Of a stretch of 64,000 nucleotides of DNA, positions 46,000-53,869 are shown one piece after another (the first letter of the stretch is position 1; the number at the start of each line of letters is the position of its first letter). The notes beneath the pieces are model-generated. The model made no database searches, was not told the DNA's origin, and worked only from the letters and a program-made list of their open reading frames with translations. The stretch comes from Holophagales bacterium. GTDB taxonomy: Bacteria; Acidobacteriota; Thermoanaerobaculia; Multivoradales; Multivoraceae. Where the stretch lies: NCBI GenBank assembly GCA_009845425.1, contig VXZQ01000001.1, positions 124,001 through 188,000 on the forward strand. Reading direction: 5' to 3'. A program made the position numbers and the translations under genes.

Positions 46000-46323
46000 G
46001 TGGCTAGTACCTTCGACCAGATCAGGACCCTCGTTTCCGACGGCAATGTCAGGATCTCGGAGCACGGTTACGACGAGCTCGCAGCCGATGGACTGCTCGT
46101 CCGCGAGATGGTCGAAGGTGTGAGCGAGGCCGAGTTGCTTGAGGACTATCCGGACTACCCGAAGGGGCCATGCGTTCTACTGCTCCAACGAACAAGAGAC
46201 GGGCGTCTCGCCCACACCGTATGGGGTCTTCCCGCTGGCCAAACGGAGCCTGCCGTCTTGGTTACGGCATACTTGCCTGACCCAGAGAAGTGGGAGCCTG
46301 GATTCCGGCGGAGAAGAAGATGA
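46000..46323 (+). CDS. DUF4258-domain protein, possible toxin
   Basis: A 107-residue protein from GTG 46000. VRISEHGYDELAADGLLVREMVEGV and AELLEDYPDYPKGPCVLLLQ, then HTVWGLP and VLVTAYLPDPEKWEPGFRRR, match DUF4258. The HxxxE-type start and YxPDPxxW end are shared with small RNase-like folds related to BrnT/RelE toxins. It overlaps the next short gene by 4 bp (ATGA), the arrangement of a two-gene toxin-antitoxin unit, though DUF4258 members are not all proven toxins. Confidence 0.7.
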   Translation: MASTFDQIRTLVSDGNVRISEHGYDELAADGLLVREMVEGVSEAELLEDYPDYPKGPCVLLLQRTRDGRLAHTVWGLPAGQTEPAVLVTAYLPDPEKWEPGFRRRRR

Positions 46324-46535
46324 AGCGAACCAGACGGACAAAGCTCATTCAGGAGGGGAAGTACGTCGCGGAAGTAGACGTCGACCTGCTGGAGGAGCCC
46401 GAGGAATGGTCGCCGCACCTGTCTCTGGAGGACGCGTACCGACTTGACGATGTACGGCAGGCCCTGCGTCGAGGCGACCTCGAGGCGGCAGCCAAGAAAG
46501 CCCGCGTGTTCAGCCTGACGCCCGTGGCGGTGTAG
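46320..46535 (+). CDS. Small DUF4258 partner protein, possible antitoxin
   Basis: A 71-residue protein starting with basic MKRTRRTKLIQEGKYVAEV, then acidic DVDLLEEPEEWSP, then a helical LSLEDAYRLDDVRQALRRGDLEAAAKKARVF. The size, charge split and 4-bp overlap with the DUF4258 gene suggest an antitoxin-like partner. No DNA-binding motif is clear. Its 3' end overlaps the convergent CHAD gene by 26 bp. Confidence 0.6.
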   Translation: MKRTRRTKLIQEGKYVAEVDVDLLEEPEEWSPHLSLEDAYRLDDVRQALRRGDLEAAAKKARVFSLTPVAV

Positions 46536-47469
46536 GACGACGGTCCGACAGATCGTCTGCATCCCGGAGCTGGCGAGCTAGAGCAGCGGCTTCGTCGAGG
46601 AGCGTCCGCATGCCGCCGTCTTCCAGCCAGTCGAGTCGGAACGACCGGTAGCTGGAATCCGCCCTTAGCCAGTTGAGCCGGCACAACTCGAGCACTCCGG
46701 GCTCCTCCGCGGTCGATTCTTGAACCTCGTCTCGCAACCCTCTCAACAGGTCGCCAAGGACGTTCGCGTCGTTCAGCGTGCCCAGCACATCCTGGAGCCG
46801 CTTGCAGCGCTCGACCAGCGAGATCACCACGTCGCTTTGGGCGCGTACTGGTTCCACCAGATAGCGGAGGCGCTTGCCGGCTATGCGCACCCTGTGGGGG
46901 CCCCGCTTCCGGTCGTCGCCAATGCAGTTGACGCGAGCCTCCAGCCGGTGAGCGATCCACTCCAGGCGCTCGGAAAGCGCCTGGGAGTACGGCGGGCCAG
47001 CGCCTCCCGCCGGCACCCGGTCGGCCACGCGCGACTCGAAGCCGCCGGCCCACTCGGTGAACTCGCTGCACACCGCCCGGTTCTCGTCGCCTGATTGCGC
47101 TCGCAATTCCAAACGAAGTCGCCTCTCGACCCACGCACAGCCGGGGCCGTACACCGACTCCAACTCGTCGACCTGTTCAGCCAGCCACACGAGCGCCACT
47201 TCGGTATCACGACCGGCGCCAGTCCGTCTCTGGAACCCGGCGAGCGTCCGCCGGTCGCGCTTCTTCACCACCCCACGCAGCAGTCCCTTCCAGGCGCTCA
47301 GCGTGCTCCGCAACCGCCGGATGGAAACCCTGAAGTCGTGGAGGCCCTCGGCGTCCTCCGGGTCGAGGCAGCGCGGCGCGGCCCCGCGCGCCTGCGAGAG
47401 AAGATCGAGCGCGATCAGGCGTACCGCCTCCTCCGCGTCCCGCCGCAGCAGATCGGCCGGAAGAGGCAT
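46510..47469 (-). CDS. CHAD-domain protein
   Basis: A 319-residue helical protein with the conserved-histidine alpha-helical domain: GLHDFRVSIRRLRSTLSAW (about 43) and HRVRIAGKRLRYLVEPV (about 193) are the two signature helices. CHAD domains bind polyphosphate and are often fused to or beside CYTH triphosphatases; none is adjacent here. The start at ATG 47469 gives MPLPADLLRRDAEEAV. It is divergent from tryptophanase with 22 bp between starts. Confidence 0.85.
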   Translation of the reverse strand: MPLPADLLRRDAEEAVRLIALDLLSQARGAAPRCLDPEDAEGLHDFRVSIRRLRSTLSAWKGLLRGVVKKRDRRTLAGFQRRTGAGRDTEVALVWLAEQVDELESVYGPGCAWVERRLRLELRAQSGDENRAVCSEFTEWAGGFESRVADRVPAGGAGPPYSQALSERLEWIAHRLEARVNCIGDDRKRGPHRVRIAGKRLRYLVEPVRAQSDVVISLVERCKRLQDVLGTLNDANVLGDLLRGLRDEVQESTAEEPGVLELCRLNWLRADSSYRSFRLDWLEDGGMRTLLDEAAALARQLRDADDLSDRRPTPPRASG

Positions 47470-47491
47470 TCCGTCAGTATAGGAAGGCGCC

Positions 47492-48841
47492 ATGAAGACG
47501 ATCATCGAACCCTTCCGCATCAAGGCCGTCGAGCCGATCCGCCTCGCCAGCCCCGGGCAACGCGAAGAGGTGCTCCAGGGAGCCGGCTTCAACCTGTTCA
47601 AGATGGCGGCGGAGCACGTGCTGATCGACCTCCTGACGGACAGCGGTACCGGCGCCATGAGCGCGCAGCAGTGGGCCGCGGTCATGCGCGCCGACGAGAG
47701 CTACGCCGGCTCGACCAGCTTCCTGCGCCTGCGCGAGACGGTCGAGGAGATCATGGGGTTCGAGCGGATGCTGCCGACCCACCAGGGGCGCGCCAGCGAG
47801 CGGATTCTCTTCGACCTGATCGGCGGCGACGGCAAGATCGTGCCGAACAACGCCCACTTCGACACGACCCGGGCGAACATCGAACACAGCGGCGCCCGGG
47901 CGGTCGACCTCGGCATTCCCGAGGCGACGGATCCGACGATCCGTCACCCCTTCAAGGGCAATCTCGATCTGGACCGGCTGGAGTCGCTGCTTGCGGCCGA
48001 AAGCTCCCGCGTACCCGTCGTCATGTGCACGGTGACGAGCAACACGAGCGGCGGCCAGCCCGTGAGCCTGGAGAACCTGCGCGCGACCCGGGACCTGTGC
48101 CGCCGGCACGGCGTGCCGCTGTTCCTGGATGCCTGCCGGTTCGCCGAGAACGCCTGGTTCATCAAGGAGCGGGAAGCCGGCCAGCGGGAGCGTTCCGCAA
48201 GGGACATCGCACGCGAGATGTTCGACCTCGCGGACGGCGCCACGATCAGCGCCAAGAAGGACGGGATCGTCAACATCGGGGGATTGCTGCTCCTGCGCGA
48301 CGAGGAGCTGTTCCGCCGCGCCAGCGAGCTGACGATCCTCACCGAGGGCTACGTCACCTACGGGGGGCTCGCCGGACGCGATCTCGAAGCAATGGCGCAG
48401 GGCTTCCGGGAAGTGCTCGACGAGGACTACCTGCGCTACCGGATCCGCAGCACGACGTACGTCGGCGAGAAGCTGCTGGAAGCCGGCATCCAGATCGTCG
48501 AGCCGCCAGGGGGCCACGCGATCTACATCGACGCCTGCCGGTTCTGTCCGCACCTGTCCCGCGAGCAGCTCCCCGGCCAGGCGCTCGTCGTCGCTCTCTA
48601 CCGGCATGCCGGCATCCGCACCTGCGAGGTGGGCACCGTCATGTTCGGCGCACGGCAGCAGCCGCCGCTCGATCTGGTCCGGCTAGCCGTGCCGCGGCGG
48701 GTCTACACGCAGTCCCACATGGACTATGTCGTGGAGGCGCTGGTGGAGTTGTACGCCGAGCGCGAGAGGATTCGGGGGCTCCGGATCGTGGACGCGCCCG
48801 AAGCGCTGCCGCACTTCTCGGCGAGCTTCGAGGAGATCTAG
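47492..48841 (+). CDS. tnaA: Tryptophanase (indole-forming)
   Basis: PLP enzyme of 449 residues that splits tryptophan to indole, pyruvate and ammonia. The family frame is complete: EPFRIKAVEPI, YIDLLTD-like HVLIDLLTDSGT, PTHQGRASE, the PLP lysine in SAKKDG (Lys256), YGGLAGRDLEAMA and VPRRVYTQSHMD. Two positions separate it from tyrosine phenol-lyase: Asp124 in AHFDTTR, where phenol-lyase has Thr124, and Val in CEVG, where phenol-lyase has Arg381. There is no room upstream for a TnaC leader (22 bp to the divergent CHAD gene). Confidence 0.88.
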   Translation: MKTIIEPFRIKAVEPIRLASPGQREEVLQGAGFNLFKMAAEHVLIDLLTDSGTGAMSAQQWAAVMRADESYAGSTSFLRLRETVEEIMGFERMLPTHQGRASERILFDLIGGDGKIVPNNAHFDTTRANIEHSGARAVDLGIPEATDPTIRHPFKGNLDLDRLESLLAAESSRVPVVMCTVTSNTSGGQPVSLENLRATRDLCRRHGVPLFLDACRFAENAWFIKEREAGQRERSARDIAREMFDLADGATISAKKDGIVNIGGLLLLRDEELFRRASELTILTEGYVTYGGLAGRDLEAMAQGFREVLDEDYLRYRIRSTTYVGEKLLEAGIQIVEPPGGHAIYIDACRFCPHLSREQLPGQALVVALYRHAGIRTCEVGTVMFGARQQPPLDLVRLAVPRRVYTQSHMDYVVEALVELYAERERIRGLRIVDAPEALPHFSASFEEI

Positions 48842-50595
48842 GCCGTTCGCGGCAGGAGGCGGAACAGGCCATACGCCGCCGCCAGCGCGGCGATGCCGAG
48901 GACGACCGCAGCACCGAGACGTCCATAGAGCGCCATACCGGTCCCGAACAGCGCGGCGTAGACCGCCGCGCAGCCGAGCATCCAGGCGAGCAGCGCCGCG
49001 GTGGCGCTGCCGGGCTCGTCCGCCCGGGTTTCGACGACCCTCCGCCAGCCGCCCGCGAATGGCCGCACGCGGTCGTAGAACGATTGCAGAACCGCCGTCT
49101 CCGTCGGCCGGGTGGCCATCGTGACGCCGAACCAGACCGTCGTGGTGAGCCCGACGCCGAGCAGGAGTTGAGCCGCAGCCGAAGGCAGCGTCAGACCGAC
49201 GGCGGCGTGGCCGAACTGAAACCACACGGCGACGGCGAACGACACGACCATCGCCGAGATCTCGGACCAGGCGTTGATCCGCCACCAGAACCAGCGCAGC
49301 AGGAAGATGAGCCCCGTACCGGCGCCGATCTGGAGCAGGATCTGGAACGCCTGCATTGCGTTCTCGAGCCACAGCGCGACCACCGCCGCCAGCGCCACCA
49401 GACCGATCGTGGACAGCCGGGCGACCAGGACGTAGTGCGACTCGCCGCGGCCCGGCCGGACGAAGCGCCGGTACACGTCGTCCACGATGTAGGAGGCGCC
49501 CCAGTTCAGATGGGTCGAGATCGTCGACATCAGGGCGGCCGCCAGCGACGCGACGACCAGGCCGAGCAGGCCATGCGGCAGGAAGACGAGCATCGCCGGG
49601 TAGGCGAGGTCATGCCGGATGATCGACGGATCGAGGTGCGGAAAGGCCTCGGCGATCGAGTCCAGGGTTGGGTAGACGATCAGGGACGCCAGCGCGACCA
49701 GGATCCATGGCCACGGCCGCAGCGCGTAGTGAGCGATGTTGAACCACAGCGTCGCGCCCATCGAGTCCCGCTCGCTGCGCGCCGCGAGCATGCGCTGGGC
49801 CGCATAGCCGCCGCCTCCCGGTTCGGCGCCCGGGTACCACGTCGACCACCACTGGACGGCGATGGGGATCAGGAACACGGTGGCCGCGGTCTCCCAGTCT
49901 GCGAAGTCGGGTAGCAGGGCGAGCCGCGCCGCGATATCCGGGTTCGAGACGAGGCCGGAGAGACCACCGACGGCCGGGTGCGCGAGTGCGTACCAGGCGG
50001 CAGCGACCGAGCCCGCCATCGCGATGACGAACAGCATGAGGTCGGTGACGACGACACCCCACAGGCCGGAAGTCGCGGAGTACACGGCGGTCACCGCCGC
50101 CGCGACGAGCACCGTCGTGTACTTGTCGGCGCCCAGCAGGACGCCGCCGATCTTGATCCCGGCCAGCAGCACCGCCGCCATGATCATCACGTTGAAGAAC
50201 ACGCCGAGGTACAGAGCCCGGAAGCCGCGCAGGAACACCGCCGCCCGCCCCGAATACCGGAGTTCGTAGAACCCGATGTCCGTAAACACGCCGGAGCGTC
50301 GCCACAGCTTCGCGTAGAAGAACGTCGTGCACATGCCGGTGATCAGGAACGCCCACCACATCCAGTTGCCGGAGACGCCGCCGTTCCGGACCAGGTCCGT
50401 CACCAGGTTCGGCGTGTCGGTCGAGAACGTCGTCGCGACCATCGACGTGCCGAGCAGCCACCACGGCAGGTTCCGTCCGGCGAGGAAGAACTGCCCCGTG
50501 CCGGCGCCTGCGCGCCGGGCGAAGACGAGACCGACGGCGAGGGCGAGCGCGCCGTAGGCGGCGAGGACGGTCCAGTCGAGACCGTTCAGGCGCAT
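48838..50595 (-). CDS. Sodium:solute symporter (SSS family)
   Basis: A 585-residue membrane transporter with about 13 helices of the SSS/LeuT-fold family: LAVGLVFARRAG, GRNLPWWLLGTSMVATTFSTDTPN, RYSGRAAVFLRGFRALYLG, LAAALMSTISTHLNWGASYIVDDVYRRF (in part ALMSTISTHLNWGASY). Cotransports an organic solute with sodium; tryptophan is possible because it is convergent with tnaA, but nothing in the sequence proves it. ATG 50595 is chosen as it begins right before helix 1. The stop overlaps that of tnaA by 4 bp (CTAG). Confidence 0.87.
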   Translation of the reverse strand: MRLNGLDWTVLAAYGALALAVGLVFARRAGAGTGQFFLAGRNLPWWLLGTSMVATTFSTDTPNLVTDLVRNGGVSGNWMWWAFLITGMCTTFFYAKLWRRSGVFTDIGFYELRYSGRAAVFLRGFRALYLGVFFNVMIMAAVLLAGIKIGGVLLGADKYTTVLVAAAVTAVYSATSGLWGVVVTDLMLFVIAMAGSVAAAWYALAHPAVGGLSGLVSNPDIAARLALLPDFADWETAATVFLIPIAVQWWSTWYPGAEPGGGGYAAQRMLAARSERDSMGATLWFNIAHYALRPWPWILVALASLIVYPTLDSIAEAFPHLDPSIIRHDLAYPAMLVFLPHGLLGLVVASLAAALMSTISTHLNWGASYIVDDVYRRFVRPGRGESHYVLVARLSTIGLVALAAVVALWLENAMQAFQILLQIGAGTGLIFLLRWFWWRINAWSEISAMVVSFAVAVWFQFGHAAVGLTLPSAAAQLLLGVGLTTTVWFGVTMATRPTETAVLQSFYDRVRPFAGGWRRVVETRADEPGSATAALLAWMLGCAAVYAALFGTGMALYGRLGAAVVLGIAALAAAYGLFRLLPRTA

Positions 50596-50659
50596 GGCTG
50601 GGGCGACGACGGCAACGGCGACGAGCGCAGCAACGGCGACGGACGCACTTGACAACCAC

Positions 50660-50745
50660 GGGTCGGGGGAGAGGGTCCCAGGGGCCGCTCGCACTTTCTT
50701 CGTGAATGGGAGGTGGGTGCTCGCTGCGGTCGGCTGCGCTCCGGT
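50660..50745 (+). repeat. Dispersed intergenic repeat, family 2, copy 2
   Basis: Similar to 5718-5805 throughout, with GAGGGTCCCAG, CGCTCG and GGTCGGCTGCGCTCCGGT conserved. Its first 25 bases (50660-50684) are found again in inverted orientation at 50792-50816, so the gap upstream of the symporter could form a long stem with a loop of about 107 bases. No gene is seen in this 256-bp gap. Confidence 0.65.
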
Positions 50746-50791
50746 TGGGCGTCGGTCGATGAGAGGTCATCGGGCATCGCTTGCCGACAGC

Positions 50792-50816
50792 CCCCTGGGA
50801 CCCTCTCCCCCGACCC
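50792..50816 (-). repeat. Inverted partner of the family 2 repeat
   Basis: This 25-base stretch is the exact reverse complement of 50660-50684 (begins CCCCTGGGACCCTCTCC). With its partner it makes a perfect 25-bp inverted repeat in the intergenic space between the nucleotidyltransferase stop and the symporter start. Confidence 0.75.
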
Positions 50817-50851
50817 GCGGCTGGCTGGAGGTCGGTGCCGGCCGGGATCGC

Positions 50852-51802
50852 TCACGCGGGTCTGCGGGAAGCGCGAGCGGTGAACCAGTCGCCCAAGTTG
50901 GCTGGGTAGTCGCCCACGTCCACACACTGCCGCAAGGTCGTTGCGACTGGCGGTAAGTCCCCCGGATATGTGAGTCCCGCAGTGCTCTGCGTCATCGGCA
51001 GGAGCCTGACATGGGCGGGCCCAGCACTGATCAGTTGCCCGACCGTCTCGCTCAGCAGGAACTCGTCTTGTTGCGGCTCGTCGAGGCCAGCGTGGAAGTC
51101 GGCAAACGCGGCTTCGAGGAGACCGAAGATCGAGGGCTGGAAGGCCCAGAGGTTCATCGAGCACGGACAGTCGGGGACCAGCGATCGAGCTTCACCGTCG
51201 CCATCGCGGCCGACCAGGCCGGAATCGGTCTCCCGCACGTCGTAGACCTCGTCGATCCCTTCCAGGGTCGAGTCCCGGCCTGCAGTGAGGATGCCGCGGT
51301 TGACGCCGCTCGTCCGGGAAACGCCGGTGCGGTGGAGTTCGTAGGCGGCGAGGAAGTGCGAGTCGTGGCCAGCGTCCAGCAGCTCACCGACCCGGCGGCC
51401 GAACGACTCGACCGCCCTCGGGCCGTAGAAGTCATCCGCATTGACGACCAGGAATGGCTCCTCGATCTTCTTCCGCAACGCGAGGACGGCGTGGCCGGTC
51501 CCCCATGGCTTGGCCCGCTGGGCCGGCGGCGCCGCGCCGCCCGGCAGGTCGTCGAGGCTCTGGATCACAGAGTCGACGGGAACGGCACCGCCGGCCCGTT
51601 CGGCCGCCCGGCTCATGAGCTGGTCGTTCCAGTCCGCCGACGTCACGAACACGACCTTCCCGCAGCCGGCGCGGACCGCGTCGCAGATCGCGTACTCGAA
51701 CAGCACCTCGCCGGCCGGACCGACCGGCTCGAGCGTCTTCGGTCGGCCGAACCTCGCCGAACGGCCGGCGGCGAGGATCGCCAGCGTCAGACCACTGGTC
51801 AA
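50852..51802 (-). CDS. Sugar-phosphate nucleotidyltransferase-like protein
   Basis: A 316-residue NTP-transferase. It opens LAILAAGRSARFGRPK, the nucleotide-binding loop of MobA/GlmU-type enzymes, then EPVGPAGEVLFEYAICDA, PWGTGHAVLALR and FLVVNADDFYG with the metal-binding Asp pair. The start is TTG 51802, overlapping the enolase-superfamily stop by 4 bp (TTGA); there is no ATG until far inside. It probably makes an NDP-sugar; the sugar is not predictable. Confidence 0.78.
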   Translation of the reverse strand: MTSGLTLAILAAGRSARFGRPKTLEPVGPAGEVLFEYAICDAVRAGCGKVVFVTSADWNDQLMSRAAERAGGAVPVDSVIQSLDDLPGGAAPPAQRAKPWGTGHAVLALRKKIEEPFLVVNADDFYGPRAVESFGRRVGELLDAGHDSHFLAAYELHRTGVSRTSGVNRGILTAGRDSTLEGIDEVYDVRETDSGLVGRDGDGEARSLVPDCPCSMNLWAFQPSIFGLLEAAFADFHAGLDEPQQDEFLLSETVGQLISAGPAHVRLLPMTQSTAGLTYPGDLPPVATTLRQCVDVGDYPANLGDWFTARASRRPA

Positions 51803-53046
51803 GCGGCTCGGTGCCTCTCGACGACCGCCATGTCGAGCTCGACGCCCAGACCCGGCCCCGTCGGCGGTTCGATGAACCCGTTCTCGAACTTGATCGGCTC
51901 GACGAAGATGTCGCTGTGCAGGTCGTTCGTGTTGAACTCCTGGATCAGGAAGTTCGGCGAGCAGGTGTCGAGCTGTATCGCCGCCGACGCCGCGACCGGG
52001 CCGCAGTACATGTGCGGCGCGATCATCGCGTAGCGGGTCTCGGCCATGCCGGCGATCTTCTTCGCCACCAGGAGGCCGCCGCACTGGCCGACGTCGAGCT
52101 GGATGATCTGGGCCGCCTGCTTCTCCAGCACCTCCGCGAACTCGAACATGTTGACCAGCCGCTCCCCGGTGGCGATGGGGATGCTGGTGTGGGCGGCAAC
52201 GCGGGCCATCTCGTCGACGTTCTCGGGCGGAACCGGCTCCTCGAAGAAGAACGGGTCGAACTCCTCCAAAATGTCGGCGACCCGCAGCGCGACCGCGGTC
52301 GAGAACTGGCCGTGGGTGCCGATGCCGATCTCCAGTTCGTCGCCGACCGCGTCCCGCATCGCGCGGAAGATGGTCGCCACGTGCCGGATCGTCTTCAGCG
52401 AGTAGTCCCGCGGCGGACCGGTGATCGGTGAGAACGGGTCGAGCTTGCAGCAGGTGATGCCGCGGTCGACCAGCTCTTGCGCCCGTTCGCCGGCCAGGGA
52501 CGGGTTGTCCCAGATGCCGGAGCTGTTCAGGTACGCGTAGGCGCGTAACTTGTCGTGGTACCTGCCGCCGAGGAGGTTGTAGACCGGCTGGTTCGTCGCC
52601 TTGCCGATCAGGTCCCAGCACGCCATCTCGATCGCCGAGAACGCCGGCACGCCGTACAGCCCGGGGTGGCTGTAGTCGTGGAGCGTCGTCTTCATCCGCT
52701 GCCAGATCTTCTCCACGTCGAAGGGGCTCTGGCCGACCACGAAGCGATCGAACAGATCGTTCAGCAGCTCGATCTGCGGCTTCAGGTTCGTTGCGCCGCC
52801 GGAGACGCGCTCACCCAGACCGACCAGACCCTCGTCCGTCCTGAGCTGGATGAACAGCCACTTCCGGTGCCCGATCGGCGGGTCGATGTTGTCGATCAGG
52901 ATCGTCTCGAGTTCGGTGATCTTCATGTTCGACGCCTCGGGGTGTTGAGCCAACGCCGCGGCCGCCTGCCGGGCCGCGGTCAGGCCGGCGGTCAGGCCGG
53001 CCGCCGCGATTCCGGCGCTGGAGAGGAAGCCGCGTCTCGTGATCAT
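51799..53046 (-). CDS. Enolase-superfamily (mandelate racemase/muconate lactonizing) protein, Tat-exported
   Basis: A 415-residue enolase-superfamily protein. A Tat signal (ITRRGFLSSAGIAAAG) precedes the capping domain (MKITELETILIDNIDPPIG) and barrel. Likely catalytic residues are Lys in CCKLDPF, His in GIGTHGQFS, Glu in FFFEEPVPPEN and IATGERL, and His in IAPHMYCGP. The pattern fits sugar-acid dehydratases or cycloisomerases (galactonate/galactarolactone type). An exported member of a normally cytosolic superfamily is unusual. Coupled by 4-bp overlap to the nucleotidyltransferase. Confidence 0.82.
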   Translation of the reverse strand: MITRRGFLSSAGIAAAGLTAGLTAARQAAAALAQHPEASNMKITELETILIDNIDPPIGHRKWLFIQLRTDEGLVGLGERVSGGATNLKPQIELLNDLFDRFVVGQSPFDVEKIWQRMKTTLHDYSHPGLYGVPAFSAIEMACWDLIGKATNQPVYNLLGGRYHDKLRAYAYLNSSGIWDNPSLAGERAQELVDRGITCCKLDPFSPITGPPRDYSLKTIRHVATIFRAMRDAVGDELEIGIGTHGQFSTAVALRVADILEEFDPFFFEEPVPPENVDEMARVAAHTSIPIATGERLVNMFEFAEVLEKQAAQIIQLDVGQCGGLLVAKKIAGMAETRYAMIAPHMYCGPVAASAAIQLDTCSPNFLIQEFNTNDLHSDIFVEPIKFENGFIEPPTGPGLGVELDMAVVERHRAA

Positions 53047-53165
53047 TGCAGGCGGTCCGACTCTACGCGCAGCGCCGTCCTGCCAGGACGGGCAAGGTCC
53101 GGGAAGCTCGGCTGAGCTTCGGCATCGACTCACTGACAGCACTCCGTGCTAGCATCTGTCTCGCG

Positions 53166-53423
53166 ATGGGTTCCGTCATCACCGTCCGCGACATCGACCC
53201 GGGGGACAAGGCCTGGCTGAGACAGGAAGCCCGCCATGTCGGCCTCTCGATGGAAGAGTACGTTCGCCGCCTCATTCATGAGAAACGAGAGAAAACGGAA
53301 CGGCGCCTCAAGCCTTCCGAGGTGTTCAGGAGGCACTTCGGTCCAGAGCGCGGGGTCGAGTTGCCACCCCGCCGGCGATATCGACACAAGCCGGTCAGCT
53401 TCGCGGACGACGGCGAGGCGTGA
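53166..53423 (+). CDS. FitA-like ribbon-helix-helix antitoxin
   Basis: An 85-residue antitoxin: SVITVRDIDPGDKAWLRQEA, then HVGLSMEEYVRRLIHE, is a FitA/VapB ribbon-helix-helix. The tail (LKPSEVFRRHFGPERGVELP) would bind the PIN toxin that overlaps its stop by 4 bp. It is divergent from the enolase-superfamily gene, 119 bp between starts. Confidence 0.82.
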   Translation: MGSVITVRDIDPGDKAWLRQEARHVGLSMEEYVRRLIHEKREKTERRLKPSEVFRRHFGPERGVELPPRRRYRHKPVSFADDGEA

Positions 53424-53869
53424 GCCCTCCCATCGCGTGGCTTCTCGACACGAACGTCGTGTCGGAGATGATGCGCCCGCATCCTGAACCGCGCGTATCC
53501 GAGTTCGTCGACAGCATCGCCCCTGAGGGAATGGGACTCTCGCCCATCACCGTCTGGGAGATCCTCGACGGCATCGGCCGCCTCGATTCCGGTAAGCGGC
53601 GCGAGAACCTTGCCGCCCGGTTCCAGAATGTCCTGGACGAGTGCTTCGACCAGCGGATCCTCAGTTGGACCGCCGACGACGCCAGGGCGTGCGCGCGGAT
53701 CATGGAAGAGAAGCGCCGGCGGGGCGAACCGCTCGACGACCACATCCCGGACGCCTTTCTGGTCGCAGCGGCCGCCACTCGCGGCCTCTCCATCGTCACG
53801 AGGAACACGAGAGAGTTCCGCAACACGGGCGTGAGAGTTGTCGACCCGTGGTCTGACAGAACCGGCTAG
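53420..53869 (+). CDS. FitB-like PIN-domain toxin
   Basis: A 149-residue PIN ribonuclease. Acidic residues lie in AWLLDTNVVSEMMRP, ITVWEILDGIGRL, DDHIPDAFLVAAAA and IVTRNTREF, the FitB/VapC pattern. GTG 53420 overlaps the antitoxin stop (GTGA). Its stop overlaps that of the convergent ThuA/DsbD-alpha gene by 4 bp (CTAG). Confidence 0.87.
   Translation: MSPPIAWLLDTNVVSEMMRPHPEPRVSEFVDSIAPEGMGLSPITVWEILDGIGRLDSGKRRENLAARFQNVLDECFDQRILSWTADDARACARIMEEKRRRGEPLDDHIPDAFLVAAAATRGLSIVTRNTREFRNTGVRVVDPWSDRTG

Noticed and set aside
47492..48841. Tyrosine phenol-lyase
   Set aside because: The residues at the phenol-lyase Thr124 and Arg381 positions are Asp and Val, as in tryptophanase.
47095..49914. 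939-codon plus-strand open frame across tnaA and the symporter
   Set aside because: It lies in a different frame from tnaA and has no recognisable domain; both underlying genes are strongly supported.
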